A stretch of DNA of 64,000 nucleotides from JAJYVT01 sp035534455 (GCA_035534455.1 DATLRV010000003.1:23056-87055), one strand, 5' to 3'. Positions 9,108-18,244 are shown, counted from the first letter of the stretch. Program-made: numbers and translations. Notes: a model not told the origin generated them from the letters alone.

Positions 9108-10952
9108 ATGAAGGCACGTAGCTCACGTGTGCTCGTTGGGTTCGCGACGGTCCTGTCGCTCGCGATGCTCACGGTGGGAATGGTGAACGTGGTGCCGGCC
9201 GCGGCGCACGCCAAGGCGGGGAAGGCGAGCGGGAACGCCACCTTCGCCGAGCTGGTCGGCGAGCCGCCCACCTACTTCTTCCCGATGTACACGGCGTCGT
9301 ACTGGACAACCGCCTACATCCCCTGGGTCTCCTACCTCATGTGGCCTCCCGTCTACCAGTGGGGGAAGAACGGGAAGACCCAGTTCAACCCGACAACCTC
9401 GCTCGCGGACGCTCCCGTGTTCTCGAAGAACGCGACAGGGGACACCGTGGTGACAGTCACGCTCAAGAGCCGGGAGTGGTCGGACGGCCAGCCGGTTACC
9501 ACCCGTGACGTCCAGTTCTGGATGAACCTGCTCGAGGTCGCCAAGACAACATTCGCGGCGTACGTGCCCGGCTCGTTCCCCGACAACGTCAAGCAGATCA
9601 ACTACCTGTCGACGACCAAGTACCAGATCGTGTTCAACGGCACGTACAGCACGTACTGGCTCCTCGGCAACGAGCTCGACCAGATCACGCCGATGCCGCA
9701 GCACGCGTGGGACAAGACGTCGGCGAGCGGGCCGGTCGGGAACTACGACATGACACCGAAGGGCGCGAAGGACGTCTACAAGTTCCTGCAGAGCGAGGCG
9801 AAGAAGGCGTCGACACTCGCGGGCAGCCCGCTGTGGAAGGTCGTCGACGGTCCGTTCGTGGTGAAGTCGTTCAACTCGACGAACGGCCAGATGTCGATGA
9901 CTCCCAATCCGAAGTACCCGTGGCCGCAGTCACAGAAGATCTCGGAGTTCACCGAGGTCCCCTTCACGAGCACAACGGCCGAGCTCGACGCCCTCGAGAG
10001 CGGCCAGCTCGACGTCGGCTACGTCCCGTTCACATCGCTGAAGGCCATCCCCCGGCTCGAGTCCGAGGGGTACAAGATCTCCTACTGGACCCAGGCCGCC
10101 TTCGGCGGGCTGATCCTGAACTACGCGAAGAGCGACACCGCGGCGCCGATCCTGTCCCAGCTCTACGTGCGCCAGGCCCTCACGCACCTGGTCAACTTCA
10201 AGCAGATCATCCAGAAGATCTACCACGGTCATGCGTCGTATGCGTCGAGCCCGGTCCCGAACCCCAACACAAAGGGGCAGAACGTGACGGCGATCGGGAA
10301 GAAGGACCCCTACCCCTACAGCATCTCGGCGGCGAAGAGCCTCTTGACCAAGCACGGGTGGCACGTCGTGCCCAACGGCACCTCGACGTGCACGCGACCC
10401 GGGACAGGTCCCAAGGACTGCGGGAAGGGGATCAAGAAGGGCGCAAAGCTGGAGTTCCGCATCGTCGGCACCCAGTCGGCCAGCACACAGTATTCCCTCT
10501 TGCAGTACGTCGACTCGCAGTTCAGCAACATCGGGGCGAGCATGAAGGTGAAGCTCGTCCCGCAGGGGAACCTGTCGTCACTGGCCGCCCAGTGCTCGGG
10601 GAAGGTCACCAAGTGCAGCTGGGACATGGAGCTGTGGATGGGCGAGTGGCCGCTCGGCTGGACCCCGTACGTCGAGACGGGCGGCAACACCTTCTACTGC
10701 GGGGCGGCGTCCAACTACGGCGCCTACTGCACACAGAAGACCATGGACGCGATGATCAACGCCAACCACCAGAGCTCCCAGCCGATCGCGGCCCTGAAGA
10801 AGTGGGAGAACTACATGGCGAAGCAGCAGATCCAGATCTTCATGCCCATGCCCGCCTACCGTGTCGTTGCCTACAAGAAGACACTCCACGGCGTGACGCC
10901 GCTCGACCCGTACCTCCAGATCTACCCGCAGAACTGGTACTTCTCGAAGTGA
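9108..10952 (+). CDS. Peptide/nickel-type ABC transporter substrate-binding protein (SBP family 5)
   Basis: Extracytoplasmic solute receptor of the DppA/OppA cluster, 614 residues. A basic start, a hydrophobic core and an AAAHA-type cleavage region (about residues 1-36) form a signal peptide, but no lipobox Cys is seen, unlike most Gram-positive receptors. The family hallmarks are SREWSDGQPVTTRDVQFW and YVRQALTHLVNFKQI. A good AGAGGGGGG ribosome binding site precedes the ATG. It is the first gene of an operon with two permeases and a fused ATPase. The ligand is likely a short peptide or similar cationic compound; the sequence does not decide. Confidence 0.93.
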   Translation: MKARSSRVLVGFATVLSLAMLTVGMVNVVPAAAHAKAGKASGNATFAELVGEPPTYFFPMYTASYWTTAYIPWVSYLMWPPVYQWGKNGKTQFNPTTSLADAPVFSKNATGDTVVTVTLKSREWSDGQPVTTRDVQFWMNLLEVAKTTFAAYVPGSFPDNVKQINYLSTTKYQIVFNGTYSTYWLLGNELDQITPMPQHAWDKTSASGPVGNYDMTPKGAKDVYKFLQSEAKKASTLAGSPLWKVVDGPFVVKSFNSTNGQMSMTPNPKYPWPQSQKISEFTEVPFTSTTAELDALESGQLDVGYVPFTSLKAIPRLESEGYKISYWTQAAFGGLILNYAKSDTAAPILSQLYVRQALTHLVNFKQIIQKIYHGHASYASSPVPNPNTKGQNVTAIGKKDPYPYSISAAKSLLTKHGWHVVPNGTSTCTRPGTGPKDCGKGIKKGAKLEFRIVGTQSASTQYSLLQYVDSQFSNIGASMKVKLVPQGNLSSLAAQCSGKVTKCSWDMELWMGEWPLGWTPYVETGGNTFYCGAASNYGAYCTQKTMDAMINANHQSSQPIAALKKWENYMAKQQIQIFMPMPAYRVVAYKKTLHGVTPLDPYLQIYPQNWYFSK

Positions 10953-11070
10953 TCGGCCACGCCGTCCCCGCACCGGTGGCGAGACCTGGACCGCACGACG
11001 GGCTGGCGCGACGCCGCTAGGTCGATGGTGACGTCGCCGGCTGCACCGGGGCCAGGGAGGGCCTGAACCG

Positions 11071-12018
11071 ATGCTCGCGTACATCGCGCGGCGGCTCCTC
11101 CAGGCGGTCATCGTCGTGGTCGGCGTGACGCTGGTCGTCTTCCTGCTGATCCACCTGTTGCCCGGCGGCCCGGCCCGGGCGGCGCTCGGCCCCCGGGCCA
11201 CCAAGGCGGCGATCGCCAACTTCAACGTCGCCAACGGGTACAACCGGGCGGTCCCCGTCCAGTACGGCCTCTACGTCTGGCACCTGGTGCACGGGAACCT
11301 GGGGTACTCCTACCACTACAACCAGTCGGTGCTCTCGCTCCTCGAGGCGAACCTGCCCAAGAGCGCCCTCCTCGTCGGACTGGCCTTCGTCCTCTCGCTG
11401 GTGGTCGGGGTCCCGCTCGGCCTCTACCAGGCGATCCGGCGGAACAAGTTCGCCGACCACGCGATCACGACGTTCGCCTTCGCCGGGTACGCGATGCCCA
11501 ACTTCTGGGCGGGGATGCTCCTCATCCTTGCGTTCGCGATCAGCCTGCACGTGCTTCCCGCCGAGGCGCCGCAGGCGTCGTCGGTCGCCTCGATCCTGGC
11601 GGACCCGCGCGCGCTGGTGCTCCCCGTCGTGACGCTGGCGCTCGTGAGCTTCGCCCAGTTCAGCCGGTTCATGCGCTCGTCGGCGATCGAGAACCTGGTG
11701 CAGGACTACATCCGCACCGCGCGGGCCAAGGGGATCTCCAACACGCGGGTGGTGTTCCGACACCTGTTGCCCAACTCGGTCACCCCGATCATCACGCTCA
11801 TCGGCCTGACACTGCCGATCATCCTCTCGGGCGCCATCGTCATCGAGGCGCTGTTCAACTATCCGGGGATGGGCTATCTGTTGTGGGAGGCGGCGCTCAG
11901 ACAGGACTACCCGTTGCTGATGGGTTTCACGATCGTGGTCGGCGTCGCGACGGTGATGGGCAGCCTCCTCGCCGACCTCCTCTACGCGGCGGTCGACCCG
12001 AGGGTCCGCTATGACTGA
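11071..12018 (+). CDS. ABC transporter permease, DppB/OppB type
   Basis: Inner-membrane channel subunit, 315 residues, with about six membrane segments starting with the characteristic YIARRLLQAVIVVVGVTLVVF helix. The N-terminal region FLLIHLLPGGPARAALGPRA and the cytoplasmic coupling loop IRTARAKGISNTRVVFRHLLPN (the EAA-like loop that docks on the ATPase) match the family. Its end overlaps the next permease by 8 bases, so both are translated in a coupled way. It works with the receptor upstream and the double ATPase downstream. Confidence 0.93.
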   Translation: MLAYIARRLLQAVIVVVGVTLVVFLLIHLLPGGPARAALGPRATKAAIANFNVANGYNRAVPVQYGLYVWHLVHGNLGYSYHYNQSVLSLLEANLPKSALLVGLAFVLSLVVGVPLGLYQAIRRNKFADHAITTFAFAGYAMPNFWAGMLLILAFAISLHVLPAEAPQASSVASILADPRALVLPVVTLALVSFAQFSRFMRSSAIENLVQDYIRTARAKGISNTRVVFRHLLPNSVTPIITLIGLTLPIILSGAIVIEALFNYPGMGYLLWEAALRQDYPLLMGFTIVVGVATVMGSLLADLLYAAVDPRVRYD

Positions 12019-12988
12019 CCGGACGCAGGTTCCCGGCGTCCCGGTGGTCGGCGGCGGCATGGCCACGCTGCTCGGGACCCCCGTGGTCGCCACAGTCGTC
12101 GCCGGGCCGACAGGCGCCGAAGGCGGGGAGGTGACGTCGTCGGGGAGCATGGTCCGGCTGTTCCTCTCGGTCTTCGCCGAGAACCGCCTGGCGCTCGTCG
12201 GTGCCGCGACGATCGTCGCGATCGTGCTCTTCTGCTTCCTCGGGCCGGTCTTGTACCACACCGACCAGGTGCACACGAACCTGCTCACAGCCAACCTCCC
12301 GCCGGGCGGCGCGCACCCGCTCGGCACCGACAACGTCGGGTACGACGTCCTCGGCAGGCTGATGGTCGGCGGGCAGGTCGCGCTGGAGGTCGGCCTCGGG
12401 GCGGCGCTGCTGTCGAGCCTGCTCGGGGCGGCATGGGGCGCGGTGGCCGGCTTCTTCGGCCGGTGGATCGACTCGGTGATGATGCGCGTCGTCGACTCCG
12501 TCTACGCCATCCCGCCGCTGCTCCTCATGCTCTTGATGGTGACCATCTTCTCGCCGACCACGCTCATGTTCATCATCGTGGTCGCGGTCGTCTCGTGGCT
12601 GCCGACGGCCAGGCTCGTGCGCGGGGAGTCGCTCTCGGTGAGGACCCGTGAGTACATCGAGGCGGCACGGGGGGCCGGCGTAACGAGCACCAAGGTGATC
12701 GTCCGCCACATCATCCCGAACGTCATGGGGACGATCGTCGTCCAGACGACGCTTCAGGTCGCCAACGCCATCCTGCTGCTCGCCGGCGTGAGCTTCCTCG
12801 GCCTCGGGACGCCGCCCCCGTCGACGAGCTGGGGGGCGATGCTGAACAACGGCCTGAACTTCATCTACGACGGCTACTGGTGGCTGATCTACCCCGCGGG
12901 CGTCGCGATCGTGCTCACGGTGCTCGCGTTCAACTTCGTGGGCGACGCGCTCCGCGACGCCCTCGACGTCAGACTGCAACGGCACTGA
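12011..12988 (+). CDS. ABC transporter permease, DppC/OppC type
   Basis: Second channel subunit, 325 residues. After a 50-residue hydrophilic, Gly/Val-rich N-terminal extension comes the OppC_N helix (LALVGAATIVAIVLFCFLG), then HPLGTDNVGYDVLGRLMVGG, a family signature. The EAA loop is EAARGAGVTSTKVIVRHIIPN. Five further membrane segments follow. The start lies inside the stop region of the previous permease. The extended N-terminus is longer than in many relatives and may include an upstream start choice artefact; MVRLFL about 50 codons in is the alternative. Confidence 0.92.
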   Translation: MTDRTQVPGVPVVGGGMATLLGTPVVATVVAGPTGAEGGEVTSSGSMVRLFLSVFAENRLALVGAATIVAIVLFCFLGPVLYHTDQVHTNLLTANLPPGGAHPLGTDNVGYDVLGRLMVGGQVALEVGLGAALLSSLLGAAWGAVAGFFGRWIDSVMMRVVDSVYAIPPLLLMLLMVTIFSPTTLMFIIVVAVVSWLPTARLVRGESLSVRTREYIEAARGAGVTSTKVIVRHIIPNVMGTIVVQTTLQVANAILLLAGVSFLGLGTPPPSTSWGAMLNNGLNFIYDGYWWLIYPAGVAIVLTVLAFNFVGDALRDALDVRLQRH

Positions 12989-13032
12989 GGCCGCGATGGG
13001 ATCGTGTGGACCGGCAGGAGAGATGGGGTCCG

Positions 13033-15183
13033 ATGGCTGGTGAGCTCCTCGGGATCACGGACCTCCAGGTCGACATCCCCGTGCGCGGGGGAACGGTGCA
13101 CGCGGTCGGTGGCGTGTCGCTCTCGGTCCGCCCCGGCGAGACGGTCGGCGTGGTCGGCGAGTCGGGCTCGGGCAAGACGATGGTCGCGATGTCGGTCATG
13201 CGGCTCCTGCCGCCCAACGCGCGCATCTCGGCGGGGTCGATCAGGATCCTCGGCAACGACGTCACGGCCGTCAGCGAGAAGCAGATGCGCCAGGTGCGCG
13301 GACGCGACGTCGGGATGGTGTTCCAGGACCCGATGACCTCGCTCAACCCGTTGATGACGCTCGGCGCCCAGATCGCCGAGCCCGTGCGCGCCCACAACCG
13401 CGTCACGAAAGCGCAGGCGATGGCGCGAGCCGAGGAGGTGCTCGGGCTGGTCGGGATGCCGCGACCGGCCGAGCGGCTCCGCAGCCATCCGCACGAGCTC
13501 TCGGGGGGCCTCCGACAGCGGGCGATGATCGCGATGGCGCTCGCCTGCTCGCCGAAGCTCCTGATCGCCGACGAGCCGACCACCGCGCTCGACGTCACGA
13601 TCCAGGACCAGATCCTCGCGCTCCTCGACGACCTCCGGGCGCGCTTCGACATGGGCCTGTTGCTCATCACCCACGACATGGGCGTGATCGCCGACCGGGC
13701 GGACCACGTCGCGGTGATGTACGCGGGACGGCTCGTCGAGACCGGCGACGTGGCGACCATCTTCGGCGAGATGCGCCACCCCTACACCCAGGCGCTGCTC
13801 GAGTCGATCCCCGGCCTGCAGGCCGACCGTGCGAAGGCCCTCTACAGCATCCCGGGCACCCCCCCGGACCTCACCAGACCGCCGACCGGCTGCCGGTTCG
13901 CGGCGCGGTGCCGTTACACGCAGCAGAAGTGCCTGGACGAGGATCCTCCCCTCACCGACGACGGCAGCGGGCACCAGTTCGCCTGCCACTTCCCCGTCGA
14001 CGGCCGGCGTGCGCAGCACCTGATCGGCGTGGACGTCGCCCTGCGAGGTGACGCCCGGGGAAGCCGGGCCGCCGCGGCCGCGGCCGTGGCCGTGGCGCCG
14101 ACGGCGACGGCGGCGACAGGCACGGACGGCGGCGGTGATGCCGGCCCGTCCGACGGGCGCGTGCTCCTCCACCTCGAGGACGTGGTGAAGGAGTTCCCGA
14201 TCAAGAAGGGCTTCCTGCGCCGGACGGTCGGGTCGGTGAAGGCCGTCTCCGGGGTCACCCTGTCGATCGGGGTCGGCGAGACCCTCGGGCTCGTCGGCGA
14301 GTCGGGTTGCGGGAAGACGACGCTCGGCCGCGTCATGGTCGGGCTGCTCCAGCCGGACTCCGGGACCATCGAATTCGACGGCGTCGCCACCGCCGTCCGC
14401 GGGGTCGCCCTCAAGCGGCACCGCAAGGACGTCCAGCTCATGTTCCAGGACCCGTACGCGTCGCTCGATCCCCGGATGCGCGTCGCGTCGATCCTGAGGG
14501 AGCCCCTCAACGCGCAGAAGATCGGCGACCGGCGAGAGCGCACAGCCCGGATCCGGCAGCTCCTCGACGAGGTCGGCCTGCCGCGCCGTGCGCTCGGGCT
14601 GTACCCGCACGAGTTCTCCGGCGGCCAGCGCCAGCGGATCGGTCTCGCACGGGCGCTCACCGTCGAGCCCCGGCTCGTGGTCGCCGACGAGCCGGTGTCC
14701 GCGCTGGACGTCTCCATCCAGTCGCAGATCCTGAACCTGATGTGGCGCCTGCAGACCGAGCGGGAGCTCAGCTACGTCCTCATCTCGCACGACCTGTCGG
14801 TGGTGCGGTACCTCGCCGACCGGGTCGGCGTCATGTACCTCGGCAAGCTCGTCGAGGTCGGCCCGGTCGCCGACGTCTACGAGCACAGCGCCCACCCGTA
14901 TACGGCCGGGCTGCTCGAGGCCATCCCCACTCCCGACCCCTCCAGGCGCGGCACGAGGACGCCCAAGGTGCGCGGCGAGCTGCCGTCCCCGTCGAACCCG
15001 CCGTCCGGCTGCCGGTTCCGCACCCGGTGCGCCCGCGCGCAGGAGATCTGCGCGCACGAGGAGCCACCGCTCCGGGCGTTCGGCCACGAGGGCCACCTCG
15101 CCGCGTGCCACTTCCCGCTCGTCGAGCCGCTCCCGCCGTCCGCCGCCGGGCCGCGGTCGGTCACCCGGACCGTCAGGCCGTGA
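13033..15183 (+). CDS. Fused double ABC ATPase, DppD-DppF type
   Basis: One polypeptide of 716 residues contains both ATPases of a peptide transporter. Domain 1 (about residues 5-330) has Walker A GESGSGKT, signature LSGGLRQR and Walker B LLIADEP. Domain 2 (about residues 375-700) has Walker A GESGCGKT, signature FSGGQRQR and Walker B LVVADEP. Each ends with the oligopeptide-transporter C-terminal region with Cys clusters (CRFAARCRYTQQKC and CRFRTRCARAQEIC), which bind Fe-S or metal in some relatives. An Ala-rich linker joins the halves. ATG 13033 is preceded by CAGGAGAG. In many bacteria these are two genes. Confidence 0.93.
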   Translation: MAGELLGITDLQVDIPVRGGTVHAVGGVSLSVRPGETVGVVGESGSGKTMVAMSVMRLLPPNARISAGSIRILGNDVTAVSEKQMRQVRGRDVGMVFQDPMTSLNPLMTLGAQIAEPVRAHNRVTKAQAMARAEEVLGLVGMPRPAERLRSHPHELSGGLRQRAMIAMALACSPKLLIADEPTTALDVTIQDQILALLDDLRARFDMGLLLITHDMGVIADRADHVAVMYAGRLVETGDVATIFGEMRHPYTQALLESIPGLQADRAKALYSIPGTPPDLTRPPTGCRFAARCRYTQQKCLDEDPPLTDDGSGHQFACHFPVDGRRAQHLIGVDVALRGDARGSRAAAAAAVAVAPTATAATGTDGGGDAGPSDGRVLLHLEDVVKEFPIKKGFLRRTVGSVKAVSGVTLSIGVGETLGLVGESGCGKTTLGRVMVGLLQPDSGTIEFDGVATAVRGVALKRHRKDVQLMFQDPYASLDPRMRVASILREPLNAQKIGDRRERTARIRQLLDEVGLPRRALGLYPHEFSGGQRQRIGLARALTVEPRLVVADEPVSALDVSIQSQILNLMWRLQTERELSYVLISHDLSVVRYLADRVGVMYLGKLVEVGPVADVYEHSAHPYTAGLLEAIPTPDPSRRGTRTPKVRGELPSPSNPPSGCRFRTRCARAQEICAHEEPPLRAFGHEGHLAACHFPLVEPLPPSAAGPRSVTRTVRP

Positions 15184-15836
15184 GCGCGCCGAACCCCGCG
15201 CCGCGCACCCGCGTGCGCCGGTTGCGCGAGCTCCAGGTGGACGAGCGCGGCGCGCTCGACGCGCTGCTCGACGAGGTGCTGGTCGCCCACGTCGGCCTGC
15301 TCGCAGACGGGCAACCCCTCGTTCTCCCGACGGCCTTCGCGCGTGACGGCGACCGGCTCTTGGTCCACGGCTCCACGGGCTCTGGCTGGATGCGTGTCGC
15401 GGCGGAGGCCGTCCCGGCGTGCGTGACGGTGACCGCGCTCGACGGGCTCGTCGTGGCTCGGTCGGCGTTCGAGTCCTCGATGCGGTACCGGAGCGCCGCG
15501 GTGTTCGGCGCGCTCCGCCCGCTCGAGGCCTGCACACGGGACCGCGCGCTCGAGGTCATCACCGACAAGCTCCTGCCCGGACGCCGCACGGAGGTCCGGG
15601 CCTCGACGGCTGGCGAGCTCCGCCAGACGCTCGTGCTCGAGATGCCGATCGAGCACTGGTCCCTGAAGGTGTCCGACGGCTGGTCGGAGGACCCCGAGGA
15701 GGACCGCAGAGGGCCGGCGTGGGCGGGGGTCGTCCCGCTGCGGACGTCCGCGTCGCCGCCGCTGGCTGCGCCCGACCTCTCCGACGGGATCGACGTACCC
15801 GCCTCCGTCGAGGCGTTCGTGCGCGCCCGGGCCTGA
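15180..15836 (+). CDS. Pyridoxamine 5'-phosphate oxidase-related flavoprotein (NimA-like)
   Basis: A 218-residue split-barrel protein of the FMN-binding pyridoxamine oxidase superfamily. The first strand segments VLVAHVGLLADGQPLVLPTAFARDGDRLLVHGSTGSGWM match NimA-like flavoproteins, and SFESSMRYRSAAVFGALRPL is the usual middle signature (here SAFESSMRYRS). The GTG start overlaps the stop of the ATPase gene (GTGA), so it belongs to the transporter operon. Enzymes of this type reduce nitro groups or F420/FMN-dependent substrates; the activity here is unknown. Confidence 0.8.
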   Translation: MSAPNPAPRTRVRRLRELQVDERGALDALLDEVLVAHVGLLADGQPLVLPTAFARDGDRLLVHGSTGSGWMRVAAEAVPACVTVTALDGLVVARSAFESSMRYRSAAVFGALRPLEACTRDRALEVITDKLLPGRRTEVRASTAGELRQTLVLEMPIEHWSLKVSDGWSEDPEEDRRGPAWAGVVPLRTSASPPLAAPDLSDGIDVPASVEAFVRARA

Positions 15837-15840
15837 CGAC

Positions 15841-17037
15841 GTGGCGATGGCGGGGGCCGGCGCGTCGGCCGGGTGGCCTGCGGCCCACGGCGAGGAATAC
15901 CCGCGGTTCTCCGACGACGAGATTGCGCGGCGGTGGGCGGCCGCGGCGGCGGCGCTCGAGCGCGCGGGGGCCGACGCGCTCCTCGCCTACGGGGCCGACC
16001 GCGCCGGTGCGGCCGTGCAGTGGCTGAGCGAGTGGCCCGTCACCCGCGAGGCGGCGCTCGTCTGGTTCCCCGGCGACGGGCCGCCGCTCCTGTGGGTGCA
16101 GTTCGCGAACCACGTGGACAACGCGGCGCGACTGGCGTCGGGCTGCGAGGTCCGGTGGGGCGGCGAGTCGACGGCGGCGACCGTGGCCGACGAGCTGCGG
16201 GCGCGCCGCCGCGGCGGTCTCCGGCTCGGCGTCGTGGGACCGCTCCCGGCGCGCGCCGCGGGCGAGCTGGAGGGGGCGGGTGCCGCACTGGTGTTCTGCG
16301 ACAGGGAGCTCCAGCGCCTGCGCGTGGTCAAGTCCGACGAGGAGCTCGACTGGGTTCGCCGCGGTGCGGCGCTCACCGACGCTGCGGTGGAGGCGATGGC
16401 GCGCCACGCGCACGCCGGGACGAGCGAGGCAGAGCTCGGCGCCATCGTCGAGCGCGCCTACGCGGGGCAGGGCGGGACGACGCACATCCACTACTTCGGT
16501 GCGACCTCGATGGACCGGCCCGCCATGCGTGTCCCGGCCCAGTGGCCGGCGACCCGGCGGCTGCGACCCGGCGACGCGCTCTTCTGCGAGGTCAGCGCCA
16601 GCTGGTGGGGGTACCCCGGCCAGCTCCTCCGGACGTTCACGGTGGAGGAGCCGCCCAACCCGCTCTTCCGCGAGCTCCACGACGTCGCGACCGACGCCTT
16701 CGAGGTCGTCGCCGCGAAGGTCGCCCCGGGCACGACCGGTGCCGAGCTGGCCGCGGCCGCGGCGCGGGTCGTCGAGGGTGCGGGCCTCGCGACCTGCGAC
16801 GACGTCGTCCACGGCTTCGTCGGGGGCTACCTCCCGCCCGTGGTCCCCGGCGGCGGGCGCCCCGGGCGCCACGACGCGTTCGTGCTGGAAGCGGGCATGA
16901 CCCTCGTGGTGCAGCCGAACGTCACCACGCCCGACGGCACCGCCGGCGTCCAGACGGGAGAGCTGTTGCTGGTGACCGCCGGGGGATACGAGCGACTCCA
17001 TGCGTACCCTCCGGGGCTGGGCCTGCTCGGTCGCTGA
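15841..17037 (+). CDS. M24-family 'pita-bread' protein lacking canonical metal ligands (creatinase-like)
   Basis: A 398-residue protein with a creatinase N-terminal domain and a C-terminal M24 fold. In active metallopeptidases two Asp, one His and two Glu bind two metals. Here the first Asp pair region reads CEVSASWWGYPGQLLRTF (about residues 249-266; Gln where the second Asp is expected), VHGF retains a His (about 323), but VVQPNV has Gln for the Glu (about 357) and GVQTGELL lacks the last Glu. It is therefore probably not an Xaa-Pro peptidase; metal-free creatinase also uses this fold. It ends the transporter operon 4 bases after the previous stop. Role inferred: hydrolysis of an imported small molecule. 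Confidence 0.75.
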   Translation: MAMAGAGASAGWPAAHGEEYPRFSDDEIARRWAAAAAALERAGADALLAYGADRAGAAVQWLSEWPVTREAALVWFPGDGPPLLWVQFANHVDNAARLASGCEVRWGGESTAATVADELRARRRGGLRLGVVGPLPARAAGELEGAGAALVFCDRELQRLRVVKSDEELDWVRRGAALTDAAVEAMARHAHAGTSEAELGAIVERAYAGQGGTTHIHYFGATSMDRPAMRVPAQWPATRRLRPGDALFCEVSASWWGYPGQLLRTFTVEEPPNPLFRELHDVATDAFEVVAAKVAPGTTGAELAAAAARVVEGAGLATCDDVVHGFVGGYLPPVVPGGGRPGRHDAFVLEAGMTLVVQPNVTTPDGTAGVQTGELLLVTAGGYERLHAYPPGLGLLGR

Positions 17038-17393
17038 CGGCGGCGTCTGCCGCGCCGTCACCGCGAGCACCCCAGGCGGCGGGCCCCCGGTCGACCATGC
17101 CCGAACCGGGAGCCCGGCGGCGAGCGGGAGCACGGTGCTCGAGGGGACCCTGACGAGATCGCGCCAGGACACCGTCGCGGCGTGGAGCCGCCCGAGGCGG
17201 CTCAGCCATCCTGGGTCCGTGGTCGTCCGGGTACGCGGGCGCGGCGGTCGCTCCGGTCTCGGCATCCGCCAAGTAGGGTGCCGCGCGCCGAGCGGTGACG
17301 AACGTACGGCCGCCGTTTTCGCTGAACGGGCCTACGCGTTTGCCACGCGGCCCGCTACTGGCAAGATGACTCGGTAGCGGTACGGTCTGAAGA
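17038..17393 (+). other. Intergenic region without recognisable gene
   Basis: About 350 bases between the M24-family gene and the small secreted protein gene. Reading frames here are Arg/Pro-rich shadows with no family signal. Base composition becomes less G+C-rich towards the end, where a -10 like hexamer for the next gene sits. No terminator with a T-tract was found. Confidence 0.5.
17381..17386 (+). promoter_or_regulatory. Putative leaderless -10 element of small secreted protein gene
   Basis: TACGGT (TANNNT) ends 7 bases before the GTG at 17394, predicting transcription from the start codon itself. No Shine-Dalgarno sequence is visible, in agreement with a leaderless mRNA. Confidence 0.45.
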
Positions 17394-17798
17394 GTGATGT
17401 ACCGAAAGGCAGTTGCCCTCGTCCTGGGAACGGTGGCGCTCGCCGCTCTGAGCGCTTCCCTCGCGGCGACCCGGGCCAGCGTGCCGGTGCAACATCCCGT
17501 CGCAAGCGTGCTCCACCCGACCGCAAGCGATCTCTGTCACGCGGCTTTCGGTTCGAGGTCGCTCAACGCCAAGCTCACGTCGGTGCAAGTTGTCCGGGCC
17601 GTTCGATTTGGTCCAGGCTTTGCACCCGCTCGCCATGCATTTCCTGCGACACCTGTCAGCCAGGTCGCTGCCTGGTGCTGGACGGGGAAACCGGGCGACT
17701 ACAGGCTCTACGCAGTTGCTGGAAACCACGAGCCGGTGCACATCGAGGGTGTGGCGTTCGACAAGGTGCCGCCACCGGGGCCTGCGGCGATACCTTGA
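17394..17798 (+). CDS. Small secreted protein of unknown function
   Basis: A 134-residue protein that I do not recognise. Its N-terminus (basic MMYRKA, then about 20 hydrophobic residues) is a signal peptide, with cleavage probably near ASLAATRA. The mature part is about 105 residues and has two Cys (LCHAAF and AAWCW), which could form a disulfide. A GTG at 17394 is followed directly by an ATG at 17397; the GTG fits the leaderless promoter. Codon use is less G+C-extreme than that of neighbours. No functional neighbour is evident. Confidence 0.65.
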   Translation: MMYRKAVALVLGTVALAALSASLAATRASVPVQHPVASVLHPTASDLCHAAFGSRSLNAKLTSVQVVRAVRFGPGFAPARHAFPATPVSQVAAWCWTGKPGDYRLYAVAGNHEPVHIEGVAFDKVPPPGPAAIP

Positions 17799-17842
17799 CG
17801 TAAGACGACGTAAACAAGAGTGGGTCCGGGGGCGCCTCACGT

Positions 17843-18244
17843 TCAGCGGGCGGGCGGCAGCGTCGCCGGGTGGCGGGGCGTGGCGCGGACCCGTCGACGC
17901 TGGGGAACCGGACGGTGGTGCGGCCGGCGCACGCGGAAGGGGCCGAGCGGCAGGATCCCGCGCAGCCGGTCCGAGTCCAGCCCTTGCCACTCCAGGCCGA
18001 CCCCCGCGTCGCGGGTCAGCCGCTGGAGGTGCACGAAGGTGTTGGCACCTTCGACGTCGACCACGTGGAGGTCGGAGATGTCGACGGTGAGCGAGACCGG
18101 ACGGCGTGCCAGGACGACCGCCGCCGCGTCGAGCACGAAATGCCGGGTCCGCGCGCTGAGGGTTCCCCGGCACGCCAGCGAGTCGTCCCCGAGCGTCAGC
18201 TCCAGCGCGGGATCCACCGCGGCGATGTCGACGATGTCTGCCAC
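17843..18244 (-). CDS. STAS-domain protein (anti-sigma factor antagonist-like)
   Basis: A 133-residue protein. GTG 18244 was chosen for the GGAGG and AGGAG purine tracts directly before it. The core from LELTLGDDSLACRGTL to LPLGPF follows the STAS fold of SpoIIAA/RsbV, proteins that bind anti-sigma kinases and release sigma factors when unphosphorylated. The usual DSSG phosphorylation loop is here DVEG, with Glu65 in place of the phosphorylated Ser. About 35 Arg/Pro-rich residues follow the domain. A partner kinase is not adjacent; an HATPase protein lies at 37030-38046, but no link is shown. Confidence 0.7.
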   Translation of the reverse strand: MADIVDIAAVDPALELTLGDDSLACRGTLSARTRHFVLDAAAVVLARRPVSLTVDISDLHVVDVEGANTFVHLQRLTRDAGVGLEWQGLDSDRLRGILPLGPFRVRRPHHRPVPQRRRVRATPRHPATLPPAR

